This document shows, one piece after another, positions 24,391 to 33,796 of a DNA stretch of 48,641 nucleotides. The translations under genes and the position numbers were made by a program. The DNA lies in NCBI GenBank assembly GCA_041738505.1, contig JBGSPQ010000024.1:1-48641 (forward strand), in the 5' to 3' direction. The first letter of the stretch is position 1. Each line of letters starts with the position of its first letter. Under the pieces are notes generated by a model. It made no database searches, was not told the DNA's origin, and saw only the letters and a list, made by a program, of their open reading frames with translations. This DNA is from JBGSPQ01 sp041738505 (GTDB taxonomy: Bacteria; Patescibacteriota; Gracilibacteria; UBA1369).

Positions 24391-27087
24391 TTATTTTTCC
24401 GATTTAGGCTTAATTACCGGTTTAATCAGCTTCTTTTTATCGTCATCGGGCAATTCCTCATTATGAGCCGATTCACTCCATCTTCTAATTTTGTCTTCAA
24501 CAATTTCCCTGGGAGTGGAATACCTTTCTCTGGCCAAACGGATCACCTTTTCCAGGCGCCCTTCTTCAAATTCCAAAACGGGGGGAGGCATCGTATCCAT
24601 GGAAAAAGTCTTTGAAGGCATACCGTCAATCAAAAGTCTTGTATAAGCCATATATTTATTCATGGAAACCAGGTCGTTCGGCAAAACTTCCTCTCCATAC
24701 TGTCCGGAAATATATTCGGCATCATCAAATCCAACCTGAAAAGACAGAATCGTTCCCACATTACCAAATACCGCGTCCCTAACCTCTTCCGGCATCTGCG
24801 CAATATACTGGTTGGCCATTGTCAGATTTAGTTTGTACTTTCTGGCCTCGGAAAGAATAGTCGCAAAAGAATCCGTTGCAAAATTCTGAAACTCATCAAC
24901 GTACAGATAAAAATCCTTTCTGTCCTTTTCCGGAATATTGGCTCTGCTCATAGCATCAAGCTGAAATTTTGTAATCATCATCGCCCCCAAAAGCGAAGAA
25001 TTATCCTCGCCTATTTTTCCTTTCGAAAGATTTACAATCACGATTTTACCCTTATCCATGGCAAATCTGATGTCCACCGCGCTCTTGGGCTGACCAAGAA
25101 TATTTCTGATAATCGGAGAAGACAAAAACTGCCCCACCTTGTTCAAAATCGGCGAAATCGCCTCTATCCTCTGTCGCGGATCCATCTTTGCAAACTCATC
25201 CTCCCAGAAACGCTTAACAATCGGATCGGTAATCTTTCTTACAACTCTGTTCCTGTAATTTTGATCCTGCAAAATGCGCGGGATTCCAAGCATTGTCGTC
25301 CCCGGATATTCCAGAAGTGAAAGAATTGTATTGCGTAAAATATGTTCAAGTCTCGGACCCCAGCTGTCCGCATAAATCTTCTTAAAAATCCCCACCAGCC
25401 CCGAACAGACAATCGTATTTAAAGACGGATCAATGTTCTCCAGCATGTTAAATGCCACCGGAAAATCACGATCGGAAGGATCAAAAATCACAACCTCGTT
25501 GGTTCTGTGAGACGGCACAAAATTAAGCACGGCATCCGCCAGATCACCGTGAGGATCCACAACCGCCACACCTTTTCCCGCCATAATATCAGAATAAATC
25601 ATGTTTTCCAATAGGGTGGATTTACCCATACCAGTCTTACCAATGATATACATATGCCTTCTGCGATCATTGGCTTTAATCCCGAAAACCTGATTTGAAC
25701 CGCGAAAATTGGATCGCCCCAGCGTGGTAATATCATCATTATCACCCTTCTTGGAAGGCACCGGTAAATCACCGGGCGGTTCAAGCCGCTTGGATCTTAC
25801 CCAATAAATATTCGGCGTCGTTACGGTAATATTTGGCAAATGATAAACCGTGGCCAGCTCTTCCACGTTCATAACATATCCGCTGTCAATTATTCTTTCC
25901 CGGAATCGCGTAACCGCCTCGTTCCCGCCTGTCGTTTCACGAATGGCAAATCCGTTTAAATGTGGAATATTAAATTGCTTAAAAGAACCTGCAATTTCAC
26001 GCAATTTAATCATAGCCGCCTCCTTGTCCGCAGCTTTGGGTACATACACAATTCTCACATTTACCTCATATAAAAGTTTCCCCACTTTATCCATCGCCGC
26101 CACCATCGCAGTTTCCTTATCATGCGATTTTGAAATCTGCTCCTCCACATCATCATCCTCGGCACCTCCGGATGCCGAAAGTCTCACTTTTCCGGCTTTC
26201 AACCCTTGCAAGGCAAAACTCCAGTAAAAAGGGAAAAACACCACCCGTAAAATACGGCTCCTGGTACAATAAGCCCTTGCGTACAGCCTCTGCAGTTTTT
26301 CAACATTAAAAAAGACACCGCGCTTAAGCAGTTTGATACATTTAATAAAAACCAGTCTCCACTTATCCTCCAGAGGGCGAACAACAATCTGAATCCAGGC
26401 TTGCTCGTCCGGGTCGTTAAATTTGGCCAGCGTTGATGTAATACCAGCCAGCGGATCAAGCGCCACCTTGGCCATTTTATCCTCAAACTGCGGATATCTC
26501 TTAATCGGATAAATATCAACATCATCAAGTTCAAGATCGGCCCCCACGGCATACTTGAACTCATCAATACCCATAAATTCCCTGTCAGCCTTCTTATCAA
26601 GAGATTTTTCGGCCTTCGCCAACGCCAGAGTACCAACAGAATCAATCTCTTTAAGACTCTCCCCTTCGCTGACTTCTATGGTAATTGGACGCGCATAATC
26701 ATCCACTTCTTCAATCTCCACCCCGGGATACTGGGCGTAAATCTGCCCTTCAATTACATTCCGCAGTCTTACGGGAAAATGAGCGTAAAATTTAATACTC
26801 CTTTCCACATTTGCAATTTCAAAACTGACCATATCCTGCCCAATGCCCCTGAGTTTGTCCCATAAACTCAAATCCCGTGAAATACCGTGAATTGTGGAAA
26901 AAATCTGCTCGGCAACAATCGGGCCCGTTTCATTTTCCTTGGAAACACGAATTGAAATTGTAATCATCGGTTCCTTTGCAAGCCGCTTTGCGCGCACAAA
27001 CCGCAAATACAGCTCAAAAAGCACCTGCACCACAACCAAGCCGACAATTATCAGTAACAGATTTAGAAACAGCTCAACAATATTCAT
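24391..27087 (-). CDS. Membrane-anchored VirD4/HerA-like ATPase
   Basis: 898 residues. An N-terminal membrane helix (about 5-27) is followed by a roughly 400-residue mixed domain not recognised elsewhere, a linker, and a RecA-like motor. Walker A is 'GKTGMGKST' (483-491), 'VAVVDPHGDL' follows, Walker B is 'YLYVDEFQNF' (728-737), and 'MANQYIAQMPEEV' is a sensor-type motif shared with VirD4/TraG and HerA ATPases. The last 100 residues are charged. Such proteins are common in candidate phyla and are labelled type IV secretion coupling proteins, but there is no relaxase, VirB4 or pilus gene here. DNA translocation at the membrane, for uptake or segregation, is the likely role. Confidence 0.88.
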   Translation of the reverse strand: MNIVELFLNLLLIIVGLVVVQVLFELYLRFVRAKRLAKEPMITISIRVSKENETGPIVAEQIFSTIHGISRDLSLWDKLRGIGQDMVSFEIANVERSIKFYAHFPVRLRNVIEGQIYAQYPGVEIEEVDDYARPITIEVSEGESLKEIDSVGTLALAKAEKSLDKKADREFMGIDEFKYAVGADLELDDVDIYPIKRYPQFEDKMAKVALDPLAGITSTLAKFNDPDEQAWIQIVVRPLEDKWRLVFIKCIKLLKRGVFFNVEKLQRLYARAYCTRSRILRVVFFPFYWSFALQGLKAGKVRLSASGGAEDDDVEEQISKSHDKETAMVAAMDKVGKLLYEVNVRIVYVPKAADKEAAMIKLREIAGSFKQFNIPHLNGFAIRETTGGNEAVTRFRERIIDSGYVMNVEELATVYHLPNITVTTPNIYWVRSKRLEPPGDLPVPSKKGDNDDITTLGRSNFRGSNQVFGIKANDRRRHMYIIGKTGMGKSTLLENMIYSDIMAGKGVAVVDPHGDLADAVLNFVPSHRTNEVVIFDPSDRDFPVAFNMLENIDPSLNTIVCSGLVGIFKKIYADSWGPRLEHILRNTILSLLEYPGTTMLGIPRILQDQNYRNRVVRKITDPIVKRFWEDEFAKMDPRQRIEAISPILNKVGQFLSSPIIRNILGQPKSAVDIRFAMDKGKIVIVNLSKGKIGEDNSSLLGAMMITKFQLDAMSRANIPEKDRKDFYLYVDEFQNFATDSFATILSEARKYKLNLTMANQYIAQMPEEVRDAVFGNVGTILSFQVGFDDAEYISGQYGEEVLPNDLVSMNKYMAYTRLLIDGMPSKTFSMDTMPPPVLEFEEGRLEKVIRLARERYSTPREIVEDKIRRWSESAHNEELPDDDKKKLIKPVIKPKSEK

Positions 27088-27144
27088 AAGCCCGAATTAA
27101 ACATTCAAAGTGAGTATAACAAAAACAAATCGGAAATACACAAA

Positions 27145-27597
27145 TTATTCCCCATTCTTTAATTCCCGCTCCAATAAATATTTATTCAAAATAATCATCG
27201 CCGCCACTTCATGTTCCGAATGCTTTGTCCCATAACCGGAAATCCCCGTGTCTTTTATAAAAGACCTGGCTTCATAAGAACTAAAGGATTCATCCTGAAA
27301 CACAACCTCAACCCCCGGACTGGCCTTTTTTAAATATAAACCAAGTTTATTCCCGATATTTTGCATTCTTTCGACCTGAGGTACTTCGACACCATCCTTT
27401 GATTCCGGTACCCCAAAAACCACCCTCACAACATCCTCTTCGTTAACTACATCGGCAACAGCCTTAAAAATGCCCTCCAGCGATTTTTGCCCACGTATTT
27501 CCCCCTTACCAAAAACCAAGTTGGCTCCGGCATCGGTTATCGCCAGGCCAACATTTCTTTCACCAAAATCAATCGCCAGAATCTTATTATTTATCAC
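27145..27597 (-). CDS. ruvX: Holliday-junction resolvase-like RNase H fold protein RuvX/YqgF
   Basis: About 150 residues. 'ILAIDFGERNVGLAI' with the catalytic-type Asp, 'RVVFGVP', 'VVFQDESFSSYEA' and the late 'HEVAAMIILNKYL' match YqgF, which acts in rRNA 5'-end maturation and possibly recombination. There is no ATG near the start: GTG at 27597 (11-base overlap with rplI) or TTG at 27609 are the options, and I chose GTG. This makes it the only complete gene in the window without an ATG start. Its coupling to rplI suggests a ribosome-linked role. Confidence 0.88.
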   Translation of the reverse strand: MINNKILAIDFGERNVGLAITDAGANLVFGKGEIRGQKSLEGIFKAVADVVNEEDVVRVVFGVPESKDGVEVPQVERMQNIGNKLGLYLKKASPGVEVVFQDESFSSYEARSFIKDTGISGYGTKHSEHEVAAMIILNKYLLERELKNGE

Positions 27598-28033
27598 CGT
27601 TAATTTCAACTTTTAATACTGCTTCCGCCCCATCCACTATCTTCACCCTTACATCAAAATTTCCGGTCGTTTTGATATGATCTTTCATTACTAAATGAGC
27701 TTTTTCCAGCCTGACTTTCTTGACCTTTTCCAAAGCGTCAATAATTTCCTTTTCCGTAATTGATCCGTATAACTTATCACCCTTTGCTTTGGCACTAAGA
27801 ACAATCACAGCACCGTCAATTTTCTTGGTAACCTCTCTCGCCTCCTCCAAAAGACGATCCTTTTGAATAACTTCGTTTTTGCGAATTTTATCGGACTGCT
27901 TGATAACCGAGGACGTGGCCATCACGGCCAACCCCGCTGGAAGCAGATAATTTCTAAAATATCCCTCCTTGACCGATTTAACCTCGCCTTTTCGTCCCAC
28001 GCCCTTGACATTTTGTAAAAACAATACCTGCAT
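27587..28033 (-). CDS. rplI: Ribosomal protein bL9
   Basis: 148 residues, full length. The N-terminal domain 'MQVLFLQNVKGVGRKGEVKSV' and 'GYFRNYLLPAGLA' is the signature, then the long connecting helix and a C-terminal domain with 'LYGSITEKEI'. bL9 contacts the L1 stalk region and helps reading-frame maintenance. Several candidate-phyla lineages lack bL9, so its presence narrows the lineage. It overlaps ruvX at its 3' end. Confidence 0.96.
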   Translation of the reverse strand: MQVLFLQNVKGVGRKGEVKSVKEGYFRNYLLPAGLAVMATSSVIKQSDKIRKNEVIQKDRLLEEAREVTKKIDGAVIVLSAKAKGDKLYGSITEKEIIDALEKVKKVRLEKAHLVMKDHIKTTGNFDVRVKIVDGAEAVLKVEINGDK

Positions 28034-28106
28034 GACAAATTTATTAGAGTTTAAGCTATCAATTTATAAGCGAAATTCACCCAAAAGTAAAGATTCAAAC
28101 CCGTAA

Positions 28107-29786
28107 TCAGCAAGAAATACACCAATCCGCAATATTTGCAAACCTGTCTCCGGGATAAGCAAGGTCATCCAGCTTAATATTTTTTACCTTATTATCCGTG
28201 GCAAAAACATAACTGGGCCTGTACATAAAAATTGCGGGCACATCGTCGGCAATCTCCTCGGCAAGATCTTTCAGCAGTTCTTCCTTTTCACCGGTATCAA
28301 AAGTCTTCCTGATTTTTTCAATCAGACTGTCGGCGGCAAAACTCTTGTAATTGGAAAGATTCAACCCGTTTCCCTCCGCCTGACTGGAATGCCAGTACGA
28401 ATAAGTATCAAGGTTATATCCCAAACTTTCCCCCGTTAAAAGCAAATCATAATCCCGATTCTGAACCCTCTCGCCAAAATCCCCGACACTCACATACTGA
28501 ACCTCCGTTTCAACCCCAACCTTCTTCCAGGATTCAACCAGAAAATTTACCACAATTTGCATATCCTCCAACGCGGAAGTCCCCTCCTCATATTGTCTTA
28601 CCAATAATACAAATTTCAAATTTGCATCGTCGGATGTCTTTCTATATTGGTCACCCGCATCTTGGTCCCACTTGTAACCGCTGTCAAAAAGCGCGCCGTT
28701 AGCTTCATCAATATTTGATTGATACAACCACTCTGCCTGATCCAAGTCCATCAAGGGAGTATCAACTCCCGTCTTGCTCGGCAGCAAAGTAAGCAGTTCA
28801 TTCTTATCAACCGCTTTCTGCAAAGCTATCCTGACCTTCTCCTTCTTTAACAAATCACTGTTCATATTCATAAATACGGCGGTATATTGCGGCAATTCAT
28901 AATTCACAAACCAAAACCTGTTACTATCCTCAATATCCTTCATTATCTCCTTCGGAACCTTGGAAATAACGTTAACCGTGCCCTTCTCCCTGGCCATCAA
29001 ATCACTGGAAAGATAAACATGAAATCTGACATTCTTAATAATCGGCATCTTGCCGTAATATTTTTCATTTAGACTCAGAAAAATCCTCTGTCTTCCCTCA
29101 TTGGTTGTTTCAACAGGCTGGCTGATTTTATAAGGACCGCTTCCCACCGGCTGAAGATTAAATCCGTGATAGGGCAAATCGGCAACGGGCACTTCCCCCA
29201 GCAAATGTTTAGGCAAAATCCCAACGTTTAAATTGGTTATAAAAAATGAATTTGGCTTTTTCAAAACAAATTCTATCATATCAGGACCGGTCTTTTTAAT
29301 CTCCACACCTTCAAAATTGGCTTTTAAAACGGGGTTTTGGAAATCCGGGCTCTGAATTAGATCATGATACGTGAAATACACATCCTCCGCAGTAAGTTCC
29401 TCGCCGTCATGCCAGAATATTCCGGGTTTTAATTTAAAACTGTAGGTTGTCCCCTCCTGATTAATTGTTAGATCCGCCAGATCGCCCACAAAAGCTTTTA
29501 AATCCGGATTGTATTTGGTAAGCCCGCTGAAAATAAGCCCCGAAATTTCACGATTGGCCTCCGTAAAATCCACATAAAGCGGGTTAAGCATCACGGGTTT
29601 GTCCGAAAGCATGCCTTCGGTGTAAGTCCCCCCCTCATCCGTAAAAAGCCCGGGGTTTTTAAAAAATTCAACCACACCCTGGGCAACTGCACCCAAAACA
29701 ACAATCGCAATAATCAAACTTACGACTTTTTCCTCTATGCTATATGAACGCAGCACCCTAAAAAGTGCATTCCATTTAAACGCCAT
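28107..29786 (-). CDS. Peptide-type (family 5) solute-binding protein with membrane anchor
   Basis: 559 residues. A membrane helix at about 21-42 has no lipobox Cys, so the protein is anchored by an uncleaved helix rather than lipid. The rest matches DppA/OppA-type binding proteins: 'ISGLIFSGLTKYNPDL', 'FKLKPGIFWHDGEELTAEDVYFTY', 'LQPVGSGPYKI' and 'VRIALQKAVDK'. Oligopeptide capture outside the cell is the family role. No permease or ATPase genes are adjacent; the neighbours are rplI and secG. It may work with a transporter encoded elsewhere or sense ligands alone. Confidence 0.92.
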   Translation of the reverse strand: MAFKWNALFRVLRSYSIEEKVVSLIIAIVVLGAVAQGVVEFFKNPGLFTDEGGTYTEGMLSDKPVMLNPLYVDFTEANREISGLIFSGLTKYNPDLKAFVGDLADLTINQEGTTYSFKLKPGIFWHDGEELTAEDVYFTYHDLIQSPDFQNPVLKANFEGVEIKKTGPDMIEFVLKKPNSFFITNLNVGILPKHLLGEVPVADLPYHGFNLQPVGSGPYKISQPVETTNEGRQRIFLSLNEKYYGKMPIIKNVRFHVYLSSDLMAREKGTVNVISKVPKEIMKDIEDSNRFWFVNYELPQYTAVFMNMNSDLLKKEKVRIALQKAVDKNELLTLLPSKTGVDTPLMDLDQAEWLYQSNIDEANGALFDSGYKWDQDAGDQYRKTSDDANLKFVLLVRQYEEGTSALEDMQIVVNFLVESWKKVGVETEVQYVSVGDFGERVQNRDYDLLLTGESLGYNLDTYSYWHSSQAEGNGLNLSNYKSFAADSLIEKIRKTFDTGEKEELLKDLAEEIADDVPAIFMYRPSYVFATDNKVKNIKLDDLAYPGDRFANIADWCISC

Positions 29787-29801
29787 ATTGTTTCAATCCT
29801 G

Positions 29802-30023
29802 TTAGGGGACAAAAATAAACGCCAACGACAACAGCACAAACAAAAGACCCAAAATCAATGACGCCCGATAAACCACCTTCTCCGCCCCTCTCTTGGTTGA
29901 TTGAATCGCCCCCATCTGGCCGCTGAGAGCCCCGGACAAACCCGACCCTTTGCTCTGAACCAGCACCGAAAGCACAAAAAGCACGGAAACTATAAGCTGA
30001 ATGACAATTAATGCAGATCTCAT
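29802..30023 (-). CDS. secG: Preprotein translocase subunit SecG
   Basis: 73 residues with two membrane helices and the conserved loop 'VLVQSKGSGLSGALSG' between them, which is diagnostic of SecG. SecG assists SecYEG-mediated export. The gene lies 2 bases downstream of the holin-4_2 family gene and 15 bases upstream of the binding-protein gene, so all belong to one minus-strand message. Confidence 0.93.
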   Translation of the reverse strand: MRSALIVIQLIVSVLFVLSVLVQSKGSGLSGALSGQMGAIQSTKRGAEKVVYRASLILGLLFVLLSLAFIFVP

Positions 30024-30025
30024 GT

Positions 30026-30397
30026 TTATTTTGTGTGAATAATAATATGTAAAACCCAGTTAACAAGTCCGAATATCAACGCCCCCCAGAGATACGTGAC
30101 GGGATTACTAATGGTGACGGAAATATCGGCAATACTAATAGCATTTACAGCCTGCATGGTCAACCAGAAGATAATTGCGTTGATGACCAGCATGAAGAGC
30201 CCGACCGTAATCAAAATGAGCGGGAAAGACAAAATTTTCATCAAAGGTTTGATGAAAGCGTTCAATAATCCAATCACAAATCCCCCCAAAGCAAAAAAAG
30301 CTATACCCCCTGTATATTGCACATCCGGAATAAACTTTGTGACCAGATAAAGCGCCAATCCGTTTAAAACAACCCCGACTATGATTTTATTCAGCAT
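30026..30397 (-). CDS. Phage holin family 4-like membrane protein (YvlD type)
   Basis: 123 residues, four membrane helices. 'FFALGGFVIGLLNAFIKPLMKILSFPL' and 'TVGLFMLVINAIIFWL' are the family hallmark. Despite the name, members are chromosomal membrane proteins of unclear function, found across many bacteria; no phage gene is nearby. It lies between ileS and secG. Confidence 0.88.
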   Translation of the reverse strand: MLNKIIVGVVLNGLALYLVTKFIPDVQYTGGIAFFALGGFVIGLLNAFIKPLMKILSFPLILITVGLFMLVINAIIFWLTMQAVNAISIADISVTISNPVTYLWGALIFGLVNWVLHIIIHTK

Positions 30398-30415
30398 GGT
30401 AACAATTTAACACAA

Positions 30416-33400
30416 TTACTTTCTTACCGCCAACTTGACCTCCGCGTTATCTACAACAGCGGTTTTTTCCATATCCCACTCAAAATCACCGCCGTCCTGC
30501 AGTTCAATCGCCAGTGTCTCTTTGCGGATATAGTCGGCAAAACCGGCCACGGCCTCTTTAAGCTCGCCTTCCGCTTTCACAAAAATGTATATTCTGTCAT
30601 CAACGTTATAGCCGGCCTCCTTCCTCATATCCTGAATCAATCTGACTATGTCCCTGGCCTGTCCCTCCTGTTTCAGTTCATCGGTGATCACCGTATCCAA
30701 AACCACGGAAATTCCACCTCCGGAAGCCACATCAAAACCCTCCTTACCTTCAAACCCGACCTCCACCTCGTCCCCCTCCAAAACCAAATCTCCGATTTTA
30801 ACACTTCCATCCTCATTAACTTCAAATTCCCCCGCCTTGGCTTTCTTGATTATTTCCTGAACATTGGACCCGTATTTTGGACCAAGCACGCGGGCGTTAG
30901 GCCGGACAATCCGCCGTATAACATTTTCCGCGTCTTTAAGTATTTCCAGATTTTTAACATTAAGCTCCTCGCAAATCACCTCGCTTTGATCTGTAACTAT
31001 CTTCTTGGCCACATTGGCCGGCAAAGCAACCTGCACCAGCGCCAAAGGCTGTCTGACTTTTATATTGGCCTTGTCCCTTACCGAGTGTCCCATTGCCACT
31101 ATTGTTCTTACAATCTGATTCTCCCTGTTTATCTTTGGCTGGATCATTTTCTCGTTCACCTTCGGCCAATCGGCCAGATGAACGGATTCCCCCCCTGTGA
31201 GATTCATATAAATCTCATCCGACAAAAACGGCATAAAAGGTGCAATCAATTTGCTGAATTCAACCAACACGGTATGCAGTGTCTGATATGCCTCAAATTT
31301 ATCCCCATCGTTTTCGGACTTCCAGAAGCGCCTTCTGGACCGCCTGATATACCAGTTGGAAAGACTGTCCGCGAAATCCATCATCGGACGAGTGGCTCTG
31401 GTCAGATTATAGCCCTCCATTTCCTCCGTAACGGTCTTAATCAGTTGATGCAACTCCGAAAGAATCCATTGATCCAGTTTGTTTGAAGGTTCAAAAAATT
31501 TAACTGATTTGTCCGGTGTCCACTTATCAATATTGGCATAAGTGACAAAAAAGCTGTACGCGTTCCAGACCGTCAGACTGAATTTTTTTACCACTTCTTC
31601 CACGTGCTTTTCGGAAAACCTCACATCCTCGGCAAGTGGCGCCGTTGATGAATATAAAAACATCCTCACCGAATCCACCCCCTTGGTGTCAAATAAAACA
31701 TTAGGATCCGGATAATTCTTTTTGCGTTTGGAGAGTTTTTCTCCGTCGGCGGCCAGCAAAATTCCGTTAACAATCACGTTTTTAAACGCCGGCTTGTCAA
31801 AAAGGATTGAAGCCAGCACATGAAGCGTATAAAACCAGCCACGGGTCTGATCAAGACCCTCCGCAATAAAATGCGCCGGAAAATTTTCCTCAAATTCCTG
31901 TTTGTTCTCAAAAGGATAATGCAGTTGCGCGTATGGCATCGCCCCGCTTTCAAACCAGCAATCCAGAACCTCGGAAATCCTGTTCATCTGCTTTCCACAT
32001 GATGAACATTTTAAAGTTATGTCATCTATATAAGGCTTGTGCAAATCAACCTCCTTGCCTCTTTTGGGCAGTTTTCCTCCGGAAAGCTCTTTTAATTCGG
32101 CAATCGACCCCACACATTCCATATGTCCGCATTCGCACTCCCAGACCGGCATCGGCGCGCCCCAAAACCTGTTTCTGGAGATGGCCCAGTCTCTTGCCCC
32201 CTCCAGCCACTTGCCGAATCTCCCCTCTCGAATATGAGGCGGTTGCCAGTCAATTTTCTTATTGTTCTTAATCAGTCTGGGCTTAAGATCCGTTACTTTA
32301 ATAAACCACGAACGGGTGGAATAATTTAACAGCGGAGTGTCGCACCGCCAGCAATGCGGATAACTGTGCCTGTAGTTTTCATGACTGAATTCCAGATTGC
32401 CATTCCTTAAAAACTCAACAACGTTTTGATCCTGACCCTTGACAAATTTGCCGGCAAAATCCGTTACTTCTTCTTTAAAAGTTCCATCCATCTTAACATG
32501 CTGAACCAGCGGAAGATTGTATTTCTGCGACAGATTGTAGTCGTCCTCGCCAAACATCGGCGCTATATGGACTATTCCCGTTCCCTCCTCCGTGGAGACA
32601 AACTCCGCAAGGCAAATCTTAAATCCCCCGTTGGATTTTTCCGACTTATAGTAATCAAAAAGCGGCTCATATGACTTACCCTCTAGATCTTTGACCTTAA
32701 CTTCCTCCAAAACGTTATAATTCATATCCTTGAAAACTTTTTCCACCAAAGCTTTGGCCGTAATATAAACCTCCTCGCGGCCATCTTCGTATTTCACACC
32801 CACTTTTACATATTTGATTTTCGGCCCCATCGCCAAAGCCACGTTCCCCGGAAGCGTCCAGGGAGTTGTCGTCCAGGCCAAAACAAAAACATCTTCATCA
32901 ACAAGTTTGAATTTGGCAATAACCGAGATATCGGTAACATCCTTATATCCCTGACTTACCTCAAAATTGGACAATGGCGTTTCGCAGCGCGGACAGATAT
33001 GCATGCTCTTATATCCTTTATAAACCATTTCTTTTAGCCAGATCTGCTTAAACACCCACCAGATGGACTCAATATAATTGTTATCCAGAGTGGCATATGT
33101 CTTATCAAAATCCACCCATCTCCCCAGACGTTTAAACAGCGCCGTCCATTCTCCGGTATATTTAAACACACTCTCCCTGCACTTATTATTGAAATTCTCC
33201 ACACCCATCGCTTCTATATCCTTCTTTCCGGATAACCCCAAATCCTTTTCAATTTCATATTCAACCGGAAGACCATGGCAATCCCAGCCGTTTGTCCTGG
33301 GCACATAATACCCTTTCATTGTCCAATATCTAGTCACCGCGTCCTTTAAAGACAAAGCCAGAATATGACCGTAATGCGGAAGCCCGTTGGCAAAAGGAGG

Positions 33401-33538
33401 ACCGTCAAAAAAAACGTATTTCTTTTTTCCCTCCCTCTGCTTTACGGATTTTTCAAAAATCGAGTTTTTTTCCCAATACTTCAGGACATTTTTTTCCAAT
33501 TCCGGAAAACTTTGTTTCGGATTTACTTTTTTAAACAT
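30416..33538 (-). CDS. ileS: Isoleucyl-tRNA synthetase, type 2 (archaeal/eukaryotic-like)
   Basis: 1040 residues. The class I HIGH motif is 'HYGH' (55-58) after 'DGPPFANGLP', and KMSKS is 'KLSKRKKNYPDP'. The editing domain contains 'WTTTPWTLPGN'. Zinc-type cysteine pairs 'CPRC', 'CECG' and 'CSSCG' are present. 'DCWFESGAMPYAQ' and the 'KNYPDP' context are typical of type 2 IleRS, the group that includes the mupirocin-tolerant enzymes, rather than the common bacterial type 1. No T-box leader is seen; the message begins about 28 bases before the ATG. Confidence 0.97.
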   Translation of the reverse strand: MFKKVNPKQSFPELEKNVLKYWEKNSIFEKSVKQREGKKKYVFFDGPPFANGLPHYGHILALSLKDAVTRYWTMKGYYVPRTNGWDCHGLPVEYEIEKDLGLSGKKDIEAMGVENFNNKCRESVFKYTGEWTALFKRLGRWVDFDKTYATLDNNYIESIWWVFKQIWLKEMVYKGYKSMHICPRCETPLSNFEVSQGYKDVTDISVIAKFKLVDEDVFVLAWTTTPWTLPGNVALAMGPKIKYVKVGVKYEDGREEVYITAKALVEKVFKDMNYNVLEEVKVKDLEGKSYEPLFDYYKSEKSNGGFKICLAEFVSTEEGTGIVHIAPMFGEDDYNLSQKYNLPLVQHVKMDGTFKEEVTDFAGKFVKGQDQNVVEFLRNGNLEFSHENYRHSYPHCWRCDTPLLNYSTRSWFIKVTDLKPRLIKNNKKIDWQPPHIREGRFGKWLEGARDWAISRNRFWGAPMPVWECECGHMECVGSIAELKELSGGKLPKRGKEVDLHKPYIDDITLKCSSCGKQMNRISEVLDCWFESGAMPYAQLHYPFENKQEFEENFPAHFIAEGLDQTRGWFYTLHVLASILFDKPAFKNVIVNGILLAADGEKLSKRKKNYPDPNVLFDTKGVDSVRMFLYSSTAPLAEDVRFSEKHVEEVVKKFSLTVWNAYSFFVTYANIDKWTPDKSVKFFEPSNKLDQWILSELHQLIKTVTEEMEGYNLTRATRPMMDFADSLSNWYIRRSRRRFWKSENDGDKFEAYQTLHTVLVEFSKLIAPFMPFLSDEIYMNLTGGESVHLADWPKVNEKMIQPKINRENQIVRTIVAMGHSVRDKANIKVRQPLALVQVALPANVAKKIVTDQSEVICEELNVKNLEILKDAENVIRRIVRPNARVLGPKYGSNVQEIIKKAKAGEFEVNEDGSVKIGDLVLEGDEVEVGFEGKEGFDVASGGGISVVLDTVITDELKQEGQARDIVRLIQDMRKEAGYNVDDRIYIFVKAEGELKEAVAGFADYIRKETLAIELQDGGDFEWDMEKTAVVDNAEVKLAVRK

Positions 33539-33572
33539 AAGATTTTTATTTTCATATTTTTAATTCCCAACC

Positions 33573-33578
33573 ATTATA
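33573..33578 (-). promoter_or_regulatory. -10 box of ileS
   Basis: The minus strand carries a perfect TATAAT 34 bases before the ileS ATG. The -35 region (TTTTAT at 17 bases) is weak. It lies in the 73-base gap between the small upstream gene and ileS. Confidence 0.5.
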
Positions 33579-33611
33579 ACCCAAAAATACACTTCATAAA
33601 AGCCCTCAGCC

Positions 33612-33788
33612 TTAAATTCCAACCTTTTTTAGAGCCTGATAAAAATATAAAACAGTTTCTTCAATATGGGATAACTCCACCGGCACTTGCTCATTTCTCT
33701 CCAAATAACCTATTACATCCTGCATTTTGCTTTCAAAATCGGGATCTACAAAATCCGCCGAAACAACTTTACTAAAAATATCAGACAT
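33612..33788 (-). CDS. Small hypothetical protein of 58 residues
   Basis: A short frame, easily missed, begins MSDIFSKVVS at 33788 and ends ALKKVGI at 33614 before TAA. The product is acidic, probably helical, with 'YLERNEQVPVELSHIEETV' in the middle. It fills what would otherwise be a 325-base empty gap between ileS and dcd. A perfect TATAAT sits 8 bases before its ATG. The composition resembles real coding sequence rather than a shadow, but no family is recognised. Confidence 0.6.
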   Translation of the reverse strand: MSDIFSKVVSADFVDPDFESKMQDVIGYLERNEQVPVELSHIEETVLYFYQALKKVGI

Positions 33789-33796
33789 AAAAAAAG

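Noticed and set aside
24391..27087. A conjugative or integrative element around the VirD4-like ATPase
   Set aside because: There is no relaxase, integrase, VirB genes, attachment repeats or change in composition; all neighbours are housekeeping genes.
29776..30066. A 96-codon frame overlapping secG on the same strand
   Set aside because: secG in the other frame has clear family motifs; the alternative is low-complexity and unconserved.
30026..30397. A prophage, suggested by the holin family name
   Set aside because: The family is a chromosomal membrane protein family and no other phage gene is present.
33539..33611. T-box leader before ileS
   Set aside because: The predicted leader is about 28 bases, and no specifier or antiterminator sequence is visible.
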